Shown here piece after piece: positions 18,394 through 31,041 of a DNA stretch of 64,000 bases. Numbering within the stretch: position 1 is the first letter of the stretch; the number at the start of each line of letters is the position of its first letter. A program made the position numbers and the translations under genes. Below the pieces are notes generated by a model. The model ran no database searches. It was not told the origin of the DNA and worked only from the letters and a program-made list of their open reading frames with translations. Source of the stretch: Micromonospora parathelypteridis (GTDB lineage Bacteria > Actinomycetota > Actinomycetes > Mycobacteriales > Micromonosporaceae); NCBI RefSeq assembly GCF_014201145.1, contig NZ_JACHDP010000001.1, positions 1,178,001 to 1,242,000 on the forward strand. The letters are read 5' to 3'.

Positions 18394-19569
18394 ATGACGG
18401 ACAAGCTGAAGGAGCTGACCGCCGCGGGCGTGGCGGTCTGGCTCGACGACCTTTCCCGGGTACGACTGAGCTCCGGCGGGCTGGACCAGCTCCGCCGCGA
18501 GAAGCACGTGGCCGGAGTCACCACCAATCCGACGATCTTCGCCAAGGCGCTGAGCGACGCCGACGAGTACAACTGGCAGCTGCGTGACCTCGCCACCCGT
18601 GGGGTGGAGGTCGAGGAGTCGGTGCGCATGCTCACCACGTACGACGTACGGTGGGCCTGCGACGTGATGCGGCCGTCGTACGACGCGAGCGCCGGTGTCG
18701 ACGGGCGGGTCTCCATCGAGGTGGATCCCCGGCTGGCGCACGAGAGCGACCGGACGGTGGCCGAGGCCAAGGCGCTGTGGTGGCTGGTCGACCGCCCCAA
18801 CCTCTACATCAAGATCCCGGCGACCGAGGCTGGTCTTCCGGCGATCACCGCCACCCTGGCCGAGGGCATCAGCGTCAACGTGACGCTGATCTTCGGTCTG
18901 GACCGCTACTCGGCGGTCATGGAGGCGTTCCTCGCCGGCCTGGAGCAGGCCAAGGCCAACGGCCACGACCTGTCGAAGATCGGCTCGGTCGCGTCGTTCT
19001 TCGTCTCCCGCGTTGACTCGGAGGTCGACAAGCGGCTCGAGAAGATCGGGTCCGACCAGGCCAAGGCCCTGAAGGGCAAGGCCGCCATCGCCAACGCCCA
19101 GCTGGCGTACGAGCGCTACACCGAGGTGTTCTCCTCCGACCGGTGGACGGCGCTCGCCAACGCCGGGGCGCCCCCGCAGCGGCCGCTGTGGGCGTCCACC
19201 TCGACGAAGAACCCGGACTACCGCGACGTGATCTACGTCGAGGAGCTGATCGCCCCCGGCACGGTCAACACCATGCCCGAGGCGGTCATCCACGCGTACG
19301 CCGATCATGGCGAGACCCGCGGCGACACCATCACCGGCGCCTACGACGCGGCTCGCAAGGTCTTCGCGGACCTGGAGTCGGTCGGGGTGGACATGGACGA
19401 CGTGATCGTCACCCTGGAGCGCGAGGGCGTGGAGAAGTTCGAGGCCAGCTGGCAGGAGCTGCTCGACGGCGTCCGCAAGTCGCTGGAGGCGGCGGCAAAG
19501 GGCACGGGAGCGCCGAACAAGGCGGCCAAGGGCAACGCCAAGGCCGCCGAGAAGGCCGGTGGCGCATGA
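18394..19569 (+). CDS. tal: Transaldolase
   Basis: A 391-residue Schiff-base aldolase that transfers dihydroxyacetone units from sedoheptulose 7-phosphate. It opens [18 protein letters not shown] and [12 protein letters not shown]. The barrel strand with the active lysine is [16 protein letters not shown]. The C-terminus ends in a Lys/Ala-rich tail. The ATG at 18394 is preferred over a GTG three codons earlier because GGGAG is better spaced. It starts 15 bp after tkt and its stop overlaps the pgi start. Confidence 0.96.
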   Translation: MTDKLKELTAAGVAVWLDDLSRVRLSSGGLDQLRREKHVAGVTTNPTIFAKALSDADEYNWQLRDLATRGVEVEESVRMLTTYDVRWACDVMRPSYDASAGVDGRVSIEVDPRLAHESDRTVAEAKALWWLVDRPNLYIKIPATEAGLPAITATLAEGISVNVTLIFGLDRYSAVMEAFLAGLEQAKANGHDLSKIGSVASFFVSRVDSEVDKRLEKIGSDQAKALKGKAAIANAQLAYERYTEVFSSDRWTALANAGAPPQRPLWASTSTKNPDYRDVIYVEELIAPGTVNTMPEAVIHAYADHGETRGDTITGAYDAARKVFADLESVGVDMDDVIVTLEREGVEKFEASWQELLDGVRKSLEAAAKGTGAPNKAAKGNAKAAEKAGGA

Positions 19570-21215
19570 GCGATCTACTTTCAGGGCCGGTGGAGGCAGC
19601 CGCCGGGCTCGCCGTCTACGGCGCGGACGCGGTCGACAAGTCCGCGCCCGCCTCGACCCGGGACGCGCTGGTCAAGGCCGGCGTCCCGGGCAAGCTGGCG
19701 GGCAAGGACGCGAGTCTGTGGGGTCCGGACGCCGAAGCCGAGGCGAAGATCCGGCTCGGCTGGGTGGACACCCACCAGCGCAGCCGGGAGCTGCTGGTGC
19801 AGCTGGCCGAGCTGACCGCTGAGCTGGCCGATCTGGACCACGTGGTGCTCGCCGGGATGGGCGGCTCGTCGCTGGCCCCCGAGGTGATCGCCCGGACCCT
19901 GGGTCGTCCGCTGACCGTGCTGGACACCACCGACCCGGGCCAGGTCCGGGCGGCGCTCGGTGACCGGCTGGAGCGCACCGTGGTGGTGGTGGCCAGCAAG
20001 TCCGGCTCGACGGTGGAGACCGACAGCCACCGACGCGCCTACTGGCAGGCGTTCCTGGACGCCGGGATGACCGAGGCGGAGGCCGGGCGGCACTTCGTCA
20101 TCGTCACCGACCCGGGCTCCCCGCTGGAGACCACCGCTACCGAGATGGGCGCGTTCACCGTGCTCGCCGACCCGAACGTCGGCGGCCGGTACTCGGCGCT
20201 CACCGCGTTCGGCCTGGTGCCCTCGGCGCTGGCCGGGGTCGAGGTCGCGGAACTGCTCGACCAGGCCGACGCGCTGGCCGCGTCGCTCGGCGCGGACCGG
20301 AACAATCCGGCGCTGGCGCTGGGCGCCGCCCTGGGCGCGGCGGCCACGCTGGCCCGCGACAAGATCGCCCTGGTGTCCGACGGCACCGGCATCGACGGCC
20401 TCGGCGACTGGGCTGAGCAGCTGATCGCCGAGTCGACCGGCAAGGCCGGGGTGGGCATCCTCCCGGTGGTCGTGGAGTCCCCGCAGAGCCCCGGCGCCAC
20501 CGGTGCGGACGTGCTGACCGTCAGCTACGGCGGCGCGCTCGCCGCCGGTGACGTCCCGGGTGGCGGCGCCACCCCGGACGTGGCCGTCAACGGCCCGCTG
20601 GGCGCGCACTTCCTGGCCTGGGAGTACGCCACCGCGGTGGCCGGCGTGGTGCTCGGCATCGACCCGTTCAACCAGCCGAACGTCACCGAGTCCAAGGAGA
20701 ACACCAACAAGATCCTGGCTTCGGGCCTGCCGGCGGAGACGCCGTCGTTCACCGAGGGCGCGATCGAGGTGTACGCCCCGCAGGGCGCTCCCGGCGACCT
20801 GGCCGGGGTGCTGCGCTGGCTGCTCGACGGGCTGGGCGACGACGGTTACCTCGCGGTGATGGCGTACCTGGACCGGTTCGCCGACGCCGACGCGGCCCGG
20901 CTGCGGCCGCTGCTGGCGCAGGCGGGTGGGCGGCCGGTGACCTTCGGCTGGGGGCCGCGGTTCCTGCACTCGACGGGCCAGTACCACAAGGGCGGCCCGC
21001 AGGTCGGCAGCTACCTCCAGGTGACCGGCGCGGTCGCCGAGGACCTGGAGGTGCCGGGTAAGCCGTACACCTTCGGTGCGCTGCAGGCGGCACAGGCCGC
21101 CGGCGACCGGCAGGCCCTCGCGGGTCGGGAGCGGCCCGTGCTGCGGCTGCACCTGACCGACCGGGCCGCCGGCGTCGCCCAACTACTCGACGCGGCCGGT
21201 GAGCTGCGGGCGTGA
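19566..21215 (+). CDS. pgi: Glucose-6-phosphate isomerase
   Basis: A 549-residue SIS-domain enzyme interconverting glucose 6-phosphate and fructose 6-phosphate, linking glycolysis to the pentose phosphate genes around it. Sugar-phosphate motifs are [15 protein letters not shown] and [15 protein letters not shown]; later segments include [13 protein letters not shown] and [17 protein letters not shown]. The start overlaps the tal stop (ATGA). All expected segments are present. Confidence 0.95.
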   Translation: MSDLLSGPVEAAAGLAVYGADAVDKSAPASTRDALVKAGVPGKLAGKDASLWGPDAEAEAKIRLGWVDTHQRSRELLVQLAELTAELADLDHVVLAGMGGSSLAPEVIARTLGRPLTVLDTTDPGQVRAALGDRLERTVVVVASKSGSTVETDSHRRAYWQAFLDAGMTEAEAGRHFVIVTDPGSPLETTATEMGAFTVLADPNVGGRYSALTAFGLVPSALAGVEVAELLDQADALAASLGADRNNPALALGAALGAAATLARDKIALVSDGTGIDGLGDWAEQLIAESTGKAGVGILPVVVESPQSPGATGADVLTVSYGGALAAGDVPGGGATPDVAVNGPLGAHFLAWEYATAVAGVVLGIDPFNQPNVTESKENTNKILASGLPAETPSFTEGAIEVYAPQGAPGDLAGVLRWLLDGLGDDGYLAVMAYLDRFADADAARLRPLLAQAGGRPVTFGWGPRFLHSTGQYHKGGPQVGSYLQVTGAVAEDLEVPGKPYTFGALQAAQAAGDRQALAGRERPVLRLHLTDRAAGVAQLLDAAGELRA

Positions 21216-21301
21216 GGATGGACGATGTGACTGGAGGCACCGTGAGCGCGAGGAGTGAGCCGATCTTGCGTAGCCCCGGAGTCGCGAACCGGGAGGCCTC
21301 G

Positions 21302-22816
21302 GTGAACCCGCTACGCGACCCGCAGGACCGCCGGTTGCCCCGGATCCCGGAGCCCTGCGCTCTGGTGATCTTCGGGGTGACCGGCGACCTGGCCCGCAAG
21401 AAGCTGCTCCCGGCCGTCTACGACCTGGCCAACCGGGGGCTGCTGCCGCCCGGCTTCGTGGTGCTCGGCTTCGCACGCCGCGACTGGGGTGACGGCGATT
21501 TCGAGACCCTCGCCTGCGAGGCGGCCCGCAAGCACGCCCGCACCCCCTGGCGGGACGAGGTGTGGGCACGCCTGGCCGGCAACATCAAGTTCGTCGGTGG
21601 GTCCTTCGACGACGACGCCGCGTTCGACCAGCTCGCCTCGACGCTGGACGACCTGCGGCAGACCCACGGCATCACCGGCAACGCGGCGTTCTACTTCTCC
21701 ATCCCCCCGGCCGCGTTCCCCGTCGTGCTCAAGCAACTGGCCCGCACCGGGATGGCCGACAACGAGAAGTCCGGCGGTTGGCGCCGCGTCGTGGTGGAGA
21801 AGCCGTTCGGTAACGACCTGCCCTCGGCGAAGGCGCTCAACGACCTCGTCGACGACGTGTTCACCCGGGAGGACGTCTTCCGGATCGACCACTACCTCGG
21901 CAAGGAGACGGTCCAGAACATCCTCGCCCTGCGGTTCGCCAACAACCTGTTCGAGCCGCTGTGGAACTCCAAGTACGTCGACTCGGTGCAGATCACCATG
22001 GCCGAGGATGTCGGCATCGGCACCCGCGCCGGCTTCTACGACACCGTCGGCACCGCCCGCGACGTGCTGCAGAACCACCTCCTGCAACTTCTCGCCCTGG
22101 TGGCGATGGAGGAGCCGACCAGCTTCGACGCCGACGAGATCCGGGCCGAGAAGCTGAAGGTGCTCAAGGCCATCACCCTGCCCAAGGACGTCGCCCGGGA
22201 CACCGTGCGCGGCCAGTACCTGCCCGGCTGGGTGGGCGGCGAACGCGCGGTCGGATACCTGGAGGAGCGGGACGTTCCCACCGACTCCACCACGGAGACG
22301 TACGTGGCGGTGCGGCTGGGCATCCAGAACCGCCGCTGGGCGGAGGTGCCGTTCTACATCCGGGCCGGCAAGCGGCTGCCCCGGCGGGTCACCGAGGTCG
22401 CCATCATGTTCAAGAAGGCGCCGCACCTGCCGTTCAACGACGCCGACATGGAGTCGCTGGGCAACAACCAGCTGGTCATCCGGGTTCAGCCGGACGAGGG
22501 CGTGGTGCTCAAGTTCGGCTCGAAGGTGCCGGGCACCACGATGGAGGTCCGCGACATCGCGATGGACTTCCAGTACGGCGAGGCGTTCACCGAGTCCAGC
22601 CCCGAGGCGTACGAGCGGCTGGTTCTCGACGTGCTGATCGGCGACCGCACCCTGTTCCCGGACGCGGCCGAGGTCGAGCAGAGCTGGCAGGTCATCGACC
22701 CGCTGGAGCACGCCTGGGCGGGCACCAAGCCGGAGCCGTACCGGGCCGGCGAGTGGGGGCCACGGGCCTCCGACGAAATGCTGGCCCGCGAGGGCCGCGC
22801 ATGGCGGCGCGCGTGA
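21302..22816 (+). CDS. zwf: Glucose-6-phosphate 1-dehydrogenase
   Basis: A 504-residue NADP-dependent enzyme that makes 6-phosphogluconolactone, the first step of the oxidative branch. The coenzyme fold begins [18 protein letters not shown] and the catalytic signature is [13 protein letters not shown]. The GTG at 21302 has GGGAGG five bases upstream and opens the usual [18 protein letters not shown]; longer frames up to 21212 lack such a signal. It is followed 43 bp later by opcA, which is needed for its activity in actinobacteria. Confidence 0.96.
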   Translation: MNPLRDPQDRRLPRIPEPCALVIFGVTGDLARKKLLPAVYDLANRGLLPPGFVVLGFARRDWGDGDFETLACEAARKHARTPWRDEVWARLAGNIKFVGGSFDDDAAFDQLASTLDDLRQTHGITGNAAFYFSIPPAAFPVVLKQLARTGMADNEKSGGWRRVVVEKPFGNDLPSAKALNDLVDDVFTREDVFRIDHYLGKETVQNILALRFANNLFEPLWNSKYVDSVQITMAEDVGIGTRAGFYDTVGTARDVLQNHLLQLLALVAMEEPTSFDADEIRAEKLKVLKAITLPKDVARDTVRGQYLPGWVGGERAVGYLEERDVPTDSTTETYVAVRLGIQNRRWAEVPFYIRAGKRLPRRVTEVAIMFKKAPHLPFNDADMESLGNNQLVIRVQPDEGVVLKFGSKVPGTTMEVRDIAMDFQYGEAFTESSPEAYERLVLDVLIGDRTLFPDAAEVEQSWQVIDPLEHAWAGTKPEPYRAGEWGPRASDEMLAREGRAWRRA

Positions 22817-22859
22817 GCGAGCGCGGCGACCTCACCATGACGCAGAGCAGGAGGCTCCA

Positions 22860-23876
22860 GTGATCGGGCTGTGGGATACCACCGGCAACGAGGTGGTCAA
22901 GGCGCTCGCCGCCGAGCGGCGCAGCGCCGGCGGGGTGGCCAGCGGCATGGCGCTCACCCTGATCGTGGTGGTGGACGAGAAGCGGGTCCGGGAGGCGGAG
23001 GCGGCGGCGACGATCGCCGCCGCCGCCCACCCGTGCCGGCTGGTGGTGGTGGTTCGGTCCGAGATCGAACGGGACCGCAACCGGCTGGACGCGGAGATCG
23101 TGGTCGGTGGCCGGCTCGGTCCGTGCGAGGCGGTGGTCACCCGGATGTACGGTCGGCTGGCGCTGCACGCCGAGTCGGTCGTGATGCCGCTGCTCGTCCC
23201 CGACGTGCCCGTGGTCACCTGGTGGCACGGCGAGCCGCCGGCGGAGATCGCCACCGACTTCCTCGGGGTGGTCGCCGACCGGAGGATCACCGACTCCGCG
23301 CAGGCCGCCGACCCGGTGGAGGCGCTGCGGCAGCGTGCCCGGGACTACGCCCCGGGCGACACCGACCTGGCGTGGACCCGGATCACCCCCTGGCGCACCC
23401 TGGTCGCCGGTGCGTTCGACACCGCCAGCGAGCAGGTCGTCGAGGCGACCGTGGTCGCGCCGCCCACCGACCCGACCGCGACGCTGATGGTCGGTTGGTT
23501 GGCCAGCCGGCTCGGCATCACCCCGCGTCGGGTGGACACCAACGAGTTCCCCCGGATGCGGGAGGTGCAGTTGAGCTGCGCCAACGGCGACCAGCTGATC
23601 CTCACCCGCGAGGACAGCATGGCCGTGTTCCGGCGGACCGGCCAGGACGACCGGGCCCTGCCGCTGGTCCGTCGCCCGCTCGGTGACGAGTTGGCGGAGG
23701 AGCTGCGCCGTCTGGACGCCGACCAGGTGTACGCGGAGGCGCTGGGCGCGACGGTCGGGCTGCGTGGGCTGGAGCAGCGTCCCCCGCAGCGGGTGCACGT
23801 CTGGAAGGACCCGGCCACCGCGCAGCGCGCCGAGGCCGGGGTCGCCGCACACTCCGGCACGAGCGGCGAGGGCTGA
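22860..23876 (+). CDS. opcA: OpcA, glucose-6-phosphate dehydrogenase assembly protein
   Basis: A 338-residue partner protein that activates Zwf in actinobacteria and cyanobacteria. It opens IGLWDTTGNEVVKALAAERR, then LTLIVVVDE, and carries the conserved VPVVTWWHGEPP. GTG start with AGGAGG well placed upstream. It sits directly after zwf, the classic arrangement. Enzymatic activity of its own is not expected. Confidence 0.95.
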   Translation: MIGLWDTTGNEVVKALAAERRSAGGVASGMALTLIVVVDEKRVREAEAAATIAAAAHPCRLVVVVRSEIERDRNRLDAEIVVGGRLGPCEAVVTRMYGRLALHAESVVMPLLVPDVPVVTWWHGEPPAEIATDFLGVVADRRITDSAQAADPVEALRQRARDYAPGDTDLAWTRITPWRTLVAGAFDTASEQVVEATVVAPPTDPTATLMVGWLASRLGITPRRVDTNEFPRMREVQLSCANGDQLILTREDSMAVFRRTGQDDRALPLVRRPLGDELAEELRRLDADQVYAEALGATVGLRGLEQRPPQRVHVWKDPATAQRAEAGVAAHSGTSGEG

Positions 23877-23898
23877 GCCCCACCGGGGCACGACCTCG

Positions 23899-23930
23899 GG
23901 GCAGGGCCGGGTTGAGACCGGGCCCTGCCC
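23899..23930 (+). terminator. Hairpin between opcA and pgl
   Basis: Perfect 10-bp arms (23899-23908 and 23921-23930) around a 12-nt loop, with no U-tract. It lies in the only large gap (154 bp) of the pentose phosphate operon and might cause partial termination or protect mRNA ends. Confidence 0.45.
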
Positions 23931-24030
23931 TCGGAACCTCCGGGGCATTCGCCCCGCCACCTCGGGCACACCGGCCCGGGCACGACGCGACAGCGACCGC
24001 CCCGCGGTCCGAGAGACGAAGGCGCAACCC

Positions 24031-24801
24031 ATGAGTGAGGCGAGTGTCGCCGTCCACGCCGACGCCGACCTGCTGGCGCAGGCCGTGGCGGCCCGGTTGC
24101 TGGTGAAGTTGCTCGACGCCCAGGCGGACCGGGGTGAGGCCTCGGTGGTGCTCACCGGTGGTCGGGTCGCCGCGGCCGTGTACCGGGCGGTGGCGACGCT
24201 GCCGGCCCGCGACGCGGTCGACTGGTCCCGCGTCGACGTGTGGTGGGGTGACGAGCGGTTCCTGCCCGCCGGTGATCCGGACCGCAACGAGACCCAGGCC
24301 CGAGCCGCCCTGCTGGACGTGGTGCCGCTGAACCCGGCCCGGGTGCACCCGATGCCGGCCTCCGACGGCCCGACCGGCAACGACCCCGAGGCGGCGGCAG
24401 CCGCGTACGCCGAGGAGTTGGCGCGCGCAGCCCGGCCCGGGCACGCCACACTGCCGCACTTCGACGTGCTGATGCTGGGCGTCGGCGAGGACGGGCATGT
24501 GGCCTCGATCTTCCCCGAGCACCCGGTGCACTACGAGACCCGGCCGGTCAGCGCCGTGCGGGGCAGCCCCAAGCCGCCGCCGATGCGGACCACGCTCACC
24601 CTGCCGGCGATCAACACCGCCGAGGAGGTCTGGCTGGTGGCCGGAGGCGCCGACAAGGCACGCGCGGTGGGTATGGCGTTGGCCGGCGCGGGACCGGTGC
24701 AGTTGCCGGCCGCCGGGGTGCACGGCGTGGACCGCACCCGCTGGCTGTTGGACCGGGCGGCGGCAGCCGACGTACCGGCCCGCCTACGCAGCCTGCGCTG
24801 A
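24031..24801 (+). CDS. pgl: 6-phosphogluconolactonase
   Basis: A 256-residue SIS-like hydrolase that opens 6-phosphogluconolactone made by Zwf. Family features are VVLTGGRVAAAVYRAV, WWGDERFLPAGDPDRNE and LGVGEDGHVASIFP. ATG start with GAAGG nine bases upstream. It closes the operon and ends 18 bp from the convergent rbpA gene. Confidence 0.95.
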   Translation: MSEASVAVHADADLLAQAVAARLLVKLLDAQADRGEASVVLTGGRVAAAVYRAVATLPARDAVDWSRVDVWWGDERFLPAGDPDRNETQARAALLDVVPLNPARVHPMPASDGPTGNDPEAAAAAYAEELARAARPGHATLPHFDVLMLGVGEDGHVASIFPEHPVHYETRPVSAVRGSPKPPPMRTTLTLPAINTAEEVWLVAGGADKARAVGMALAGAGPVQLPAAGVHGVDRTRWLLDRAAAADVPARLRSLR

Positions 24802-24818
24802 GCGCGAGGAGGGGCCCG

Positions 24819-25160
24819 CTATTCGCCGCGCCGACGGCGTAGCGCGGCGAGGGCTTCGGCCAGCAACGCCTCGCCCTCCTCGGCGGTACGCCGCTCCTTC
24901 ACGTACGCCAGGTGGCTCTTGTACGGTTCGGCGCGGACCCGGCCTGGCGGGTTCAGCGCGTCCCGACCGGCGGGTAGGCCGCACCGGGGGCAGTCCCACA
25001 GGGCGGGTGCCTCGGCGTCCGCGGCGATCCGGATGTCGATCCGGTGGTCGTTGCGGCACCAGTAGGTGACGTCCTGTCGGGGGGCGGGTTGGTGCCGTTC
25101 GTCGGGGCGCATGGGTGCGGACCCGACTCGGGCGCCGCGGATGACGTTGCCACTGGGCAC
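24819..25160 (-). CDS. rbpA: RbpA, RNA polymerase-binding activator
   Basis: A 113-residue actinobacterial transcription factor that binds the housekeeping sigma factor and stabilises open complexes. The N-terminal tail SGNVIRGARVGS leads into a core with CRNDH and CPRCGLPAG, resembling a zinc ribbon, and then the basic linker and sigma-interaction helix (YVKERRTAEEGEALLAEALAALR). GTG start. It lies beyond the terminator of the gap-pgk-tpiA-secG unit, so it must have its own promoter. Confidence 0.94.
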   Translation of the reverse strand: MPSGNVIRGARVGSAPMRPDERHQPAPRQDVTYWCRNDHRIDIRIAADAEAPALWDCPRCGLPAGRDALNPPGRVRAEPYKSHLAYVKERRTAEEGEALLAEALAALRRRRGE

Positions 25161-25236
25161 GGCTGCTCGCTCCTGTCGTCGGAGGGGACCCGCCGTCGTT
25201 TCAGGGGTGGGCGGCGGGCGACGCGGTGCAGCGGAG

Positions 25237-25277
25237 AAAAGCCTGCGCGCGGCCCGTCGAGTGACGAACCGCGCGCA
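25237..25277 (-). terminator. Intrinsic terminator of the gap-pgk-tpiA-secG unit
   Basis: Perfect 9-bp arms TGCGCGCGG (25244-25252) and CCGCGCGCA (25269-25277) with TTTT (25237-25240) after the stem on the minus strand, 24 bp past the secG stop. Confidence 0.85.
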
Positions 25278-25301
25278 GATTCTACGACTTTACGAGCTAG
25301 C

Positions 25302-25562
25302 TCAGGCGCCGCTGTTCATCTGGAGGCGAAGCCAGAGCCCGAGCCCGACGATGGCGGCGAACCAGACGACGCTCACCAGAACGGTGTAGCGGTCCAGGTT
25401 TTTCTCCGCGACCGAGGAGCCGGCGAGGCTGGAGCTGACGCCACCGCCGAACATGCTCGACAGACCGCCGCCCTTGCCGCGGTGCAGCAAGATCAGCATG
25501 GTGAGCAGAATGCTCGTGATGACCAGCAACACGATCAACGTGTATGCGAACCAGATCGGCAT
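25302..25562 (-). CDS. secG: SecG, preprotein translocase subunit
   Basis: An 86-residue membrane protein with two helices (IWFAYTLIVLLVITSILLTM and the C-terminal YTVLVSVVWFAAIVGLGLWL) joined by a Gly/Ser loop (HRGKGGGLSSMFGGG). It assists SecYE during protein export. The ATG at 25562 has AGAGGAA upstream; a longer frame is not supported. Its place after tpiA is conserved in actinobacteria. Confidence 0.95.
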   Translation of the reverse strand: MPIWFAYTLIVLLVITSILLTMLILLHRGKGGGLSSMFGGGVSSSLAGSSVAEKNLDRYTVLVSVVWFAAIVGLGLWLRLQMNSGA

Positions 25563-25658
25563 GGCTGGGGTCAGTTCCTCTCGTAGCGATCCTCGCCCGG
25601 TCTGATCGGGCACGGTGGCACCGACCGGCGGACGGGCGGTGTCAAGGATACCGAGCGA

Positions 25659-26450
25659 TCAGCGGGCGAGGTGCTCCGGGAACCGGCAGATCTGAGCGAA
25701 TTCCTCAGCGTCCAGGCTGGCGCCCCCCACCAGGCCCCCATCCACGTCCGGTTGGGCCATGATCGAGGCGATGTTGGACGCCTTGACCGAGCCGCCGTAG
25801 AGGACCCGGACCTGGTCGGCGGTGTCCTGGCCGAAGCGCTCCACCAGCCGCTGCCGGACCGCGCCGCAGACCTCCTGGGCGTCCTCCGGCGTCGCGGTCT
25901 TGCCCGTGCCGATCGCCCAGACCGGCTCGTACGCGATCACGACCTGCCGGACCTGCTCGGCGGTGAGCCCGGCGAGGCCCCCGTCGAGCTGGTCGGCGCA
26001 GTGCGCCACGTGGGTGCCCTGCTCGCGCACGTCCAGCCCCTCGCCCACGCACAGGATCGGCGTCAGGCCGTGCGTCAGCGCCGCCTTCACCTTGGCGTTG
26101 ACCACGGCGTCGTCCTCGTGGTGGTAGGCCCGCCGCTCGGAGTGCCCGACCACCACGTACGTGCAGCCGAGCTTCGCCAGCAGCGGACCGGAGATGTCCC
26201 CGGTGTACGCGCCGGACGCGTGCGGGGAGAGGTCCTGCCCGCCGTAGCCGATGAGCAGCTTGTCGCCGTCCACCGCGGTCTGCACGGTACGCAGGTCGGT
26301 GAAGGGCGGCAGCACGACCGTCTCGACGTCGGTGAGCTGCTTCTCGGTGAGGCTCGCCGCCAGCTTCTGCACCAGCAGGTTGGCCTCGAGGTGGTTGAGG
26401 TTCATCTTCCAGTTGCCGGCCATCAACGGCCGGCGGGTGGTGCTCGCCAT
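25659..26450 (-). CDS. tpiA: Triosephosphate isomerase
   Basis: A 263-residue TIM-barrel enzyme interconverting dihydroxyacetone phosphate and glyceraldehyde 3-phosphate. It opens [15 protein letters not shown] with the active-site Asn/Lys, and carries VVVGHSERR and the catalytic glutamate in [14 protein letters not shown]. The phosphate loop is [11 protein letters not shown]. Its ATG directly follows the pgk stop (TGAATG). Confidence 0.97.
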   Translation of the reverse strand: MASTTRRPLMAGNWKMNLNHLEANLLVQKLAASLTEKQLTDVETVVLPPFTDLRTVQTAVDGDKLLIGYGGQDLSPHASGAYTGDISGPLLAKLGCTYVVVGHSERRAYHHEDDAVVNAKVKAALTHGLTPILCVGEGLDVREQGTHVAHCADQLDGGLAGLTAEQVRQVVIAYEPVWAIGTGKTATPEDAQEVCGAVRQRLVERFGQDTADQVRVLYGGSVKASNIASIMAQPDVDGGLVGGASLDAEEFAQICRFPEHLAR

Positions 26451-28843
<2,393 letters not shown>

Positions 28844-28914
28844 TTATCCGAGCGTGCGAGACCACACTGCGCCGGGTCGTGCTCCCGGGCGCGTTGTGCG
28901 GCCCCACCGTCCTA

Positions 28915-29895
28915 TCAGACCACGAGCATGTCGGGCGTGACGGCTGCTTCCGTATCCGGGATGCCGAGGTCCCGGGCCCGCTTGTCGGCCAGCGCCAGCA
29001 GCCGGCGGATCCGCCCGGCGATGGCGTCCTTGGTCAACGGCGGCTCGGCCAGCGCGCCCAACTCCTCCAGCGAGGCCTGCCGGTGCTCCAGGCGCAGCCG
29101 TCCGGCGTCGGTCAGGTGGTTGGGCACCTCGTCGGCGAGGATCTCCAGGGCGCGGGTGACCCGGGCGGCGGCGGCGACCGCCGCGCGCGCCGAGCGGCGC
29201 AGGTTGGCATCGTCGAAGTTGGCGAGCCGGTTGGCGGTGGCCCGTACCTCGCGGCGCACCCGCCGCTCCTCCCACGCCAGCACGCTGGAGTGCGCGCCGA
29301 TGCGGGTGAGCAACGCGGCGATCGCGTCGCCGTCCTTGACCACCACCCGGTCCACGCCGCGTACCTCGCGGTTCTTCGCGGTGATGCCGATGCGGCGGGC
29401 CGCGCCGACCAGTGCCAGCGCCGACTCCGGCCCCGGGCAGGTGATCTCCAGGGCGCTGGAGCGGCCGGGCTCGGTGAGCGAACCGTGTGCCATGAACGCG
29501 CCCCGCCACGCGGAGACCGCGCAGCAGACGTTCGCCGCCACCACGTGCGGGGGCAGCCCACGCACCGGGCGGCCCCGCACGTCGAGCAGGCCGGTCTGCC
29601 GCGCGAGGGCCTCGCCGTCCTTGACGACCCGCACGATGAAGTGGCTGCCCTTGCGCAGCCCACCGGAGGCCAGCACGTGGATCTCGCTCGGGTATCCGTA
29701 GACCTCTGCGATCTCGCGGCGCAGCCGCCGGGCCACCGCCCCGGTGTCCAACTCCGCCTCCACCACCACGCGGCCGGAGACGATGTGCAGCCCGCCTGCG
29801 AAGCGCAGCAGAGCCGCCATCTCCGCCCGCCGACAGCAGGGTTTGGGCACGTCGACCCGACTCAGCTCGTCCTTGACCGCGGCCGTCATCGCCAT
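28915..29895 (-). CDS. whiA: WhiA, sporulation/cell-division regulator
   Basis: A 326-residue DNA-binding protein combining a degenerate LAGLIDADG-like domain ([29 protein letters not shown]) with a C-terminal helix-turn-helix ([20 protein letters not shown]). In Streptomyces it works with WhiB to switch on division during sporulation. The ATG at 29895 has GAGGGG upstream. It follows yvcK in the conserved rapZ-yvcK-whiA order. Confidence 0.95.
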   Translation of the reverse strand: MAMTAAVKDELSRVDVPKPCCRRAEMAALLRFAGGLHIVSGRVVVEAELDTGAVARRLRREIAEVYGYPSEIHVLASGGLRKGSHFIVRVVKDGEALARQTGLLDVRGRPVRGLPPHVVAANVCCAVSAWRGAFMAHGSLTEPGRSSALEITCPGPESALALVGAARRIGITAKNREVRGVDRVVVKDGDAIAALLTRIGAHSSVLAWEERRVRREVRATANRLANFDDANLRRSARAAVAAAARVTRALEILADEVPNHLTDAGRLRLEHRQASLEELGALAEPPLTKDAIAGRIRRLLALADKRARDLGIPDTEAAVTPDMLVV

Positions 29896-29949
29896 TGTGC
29901 GTCCCCTCACGGACCGGTTCCGGCGTGTCGCCGGAGATTACGTACGTGT

Positions 29950-31041
29950 CTAACGATCGGCGCGCAGGACAGGCACCAGCGCGGCGCCCAGGGCAGCCGG
30001 ATCATGGCGGGGAGTGCCGTCGCTGACGGCGACGGGGGCGAGGACCAGGCGGGCACCCAGCGATTCTGCCGCACGTTCGACCGGTTCGGGGTCACCCACC
30101 GCCTTGGCATCAGCGAGCACGAGATCCACCTTCAGCTCGGGCAGGTACTGGTGCAGGGCCGCGAGGTGACCGGCGACGGAGAGCCCGAGGGTCTCCTTCT
30201 CCGCGGCGAGGTTCAGCGTGACCAACCGCCGGGCCGAGGTCGACACGATCGCGTCGGCCAACTGCGGCACCAGCAGGTGCGGAAGCACGCTGGTGTACCA
30301 GCTGCCCGGCCCGAAGATCAACCAGTCCGCCGCCATGATCGCCTCGATGGCCTCGGCGCAGGCCGCCGGGGCCGCGGGGGTGAGGCGCAGCGACTCGACC
30401 CGCCCGGTGGTCACGGCCACCTGGTGCTGCCCGCGCACCGTGTGCACCTCGTCGGGGGCGGCCGGGTCGGCCCCGCGGACCCGCGCCTCGATGCCGACCG
30501 GCTGGCGGGACATCGGCAACACCCGGCCAACCGTGCCGAGCATCGCACCGGCGTGCTCCAGCGCGGCCACCGGGTCGCCGAGCAGCTCCATGAGACCGCA
30601 GAGCACCAGGTTGCCCACCGCATGCCCGGCCAGCCCGTCGCCACCCGCCGCCGGCCCGGCGACACCACCGGCCGCCGCCGGCCCGGTAGAACCACCGGCC
30701 GCCGCCGGCCCGGCAGAACCGCCGGCCGCCGCCAGGTCCGTCGGATCCCCCGCAGCGGTCTGGGGTACGCCGGCAGAAGCGGCGAAGCGGTGCTGGAACA
30801 GCCCGGCGCTGCGCCGGGTGGCCGGGTGGTCCCCGGCCAGCGCCACCAGAGCCTGGCGCAGATCACCCGGAGGCAGCCCACCGCGCTCGGCACGCAGGCG
30901 GCCACTGGAGCCGCCGTCGTCACCGACGGTGACCACCGCGGTGATGTCGAAGTCGAGTTCGGGTGCGCAGTGACGCAACGCCCGCAGCGAGGCGGAGAGG
31001 CCGTGCCCACCGCCGAACGCCACCACCCGGCGGGCCGTCAT
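29950..31041 (-). CDS. yvcK: YvcK/CofD-family protein, UDP-sugar-binding regulator
   Basis: A 363-residue Rossmann-like protein of the YvcK family, linked in other bacteria to cell-wall precursor synthesis and growth on gluconeogenic carbon. Motifs are VVAFGGGHGLSASLRAL, VTVGDDGGSSGRLR and PPGDLRQALVAL. Between the core and the conserved GHAVGNLVLCGL lies an in-frame repeat of about nine residues (AAAGGSTGP type) encoded by a 27-bp minisatellite. The start overlaps the rapZ stop (ATGA). Confidence 0.92.
   Translation of the reverse strand: MTARRVVAFGGGHGLSASLRALRHCAPELDFDITAVVTVGDDGGSSGRLRAERGGLPPGDLRQALVALAGDHPATRRSAGLFQHRFAASAGVPQTAAGDPTDLAAAGGSAGPAAAGGSTGPAAAGGVAGPAAGGDGLAGHAVGNLVLCGLMELLGDPVAALEHAGAMLGTVGRVLPMSRQPVGIEARVRGADPAAPDEVHTVRGQHQVAVTTGRVESLRLTPAAPAACAEAIEAIMAADWLIFGPGSWYTSVLPHLLVPQLADAIVSTSARRLVTLNLAAEKETLGLSVAGHLAALHQYLPELKVDLVLADAKAVGDPEPVERAAESLGARLVLAPVAVSDGTPRHDPAALGAALVPVLRADR
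30640..30735. repeat. 27-bp minisatellite inside yvcK
   Basis: Three near-identical 27-bp units (30661-30687, 30688-30714 and a partial third), with degenerate flanks, encode an Ala/Gly/Pro-rich linker in frame. The period is divisible by three, so copy-number change would keep the frame. Confidence 0.85.

Noticed and set aside
16177..19308. Very long open frame antisense to tkt and tal
   Set aside because: Its codons mirror the high-GC third positions of two certain enzymes on the other strand, it has no ribosome site, and the translation is Arg/Val/Gly/Leu-rich without a fold pattern.
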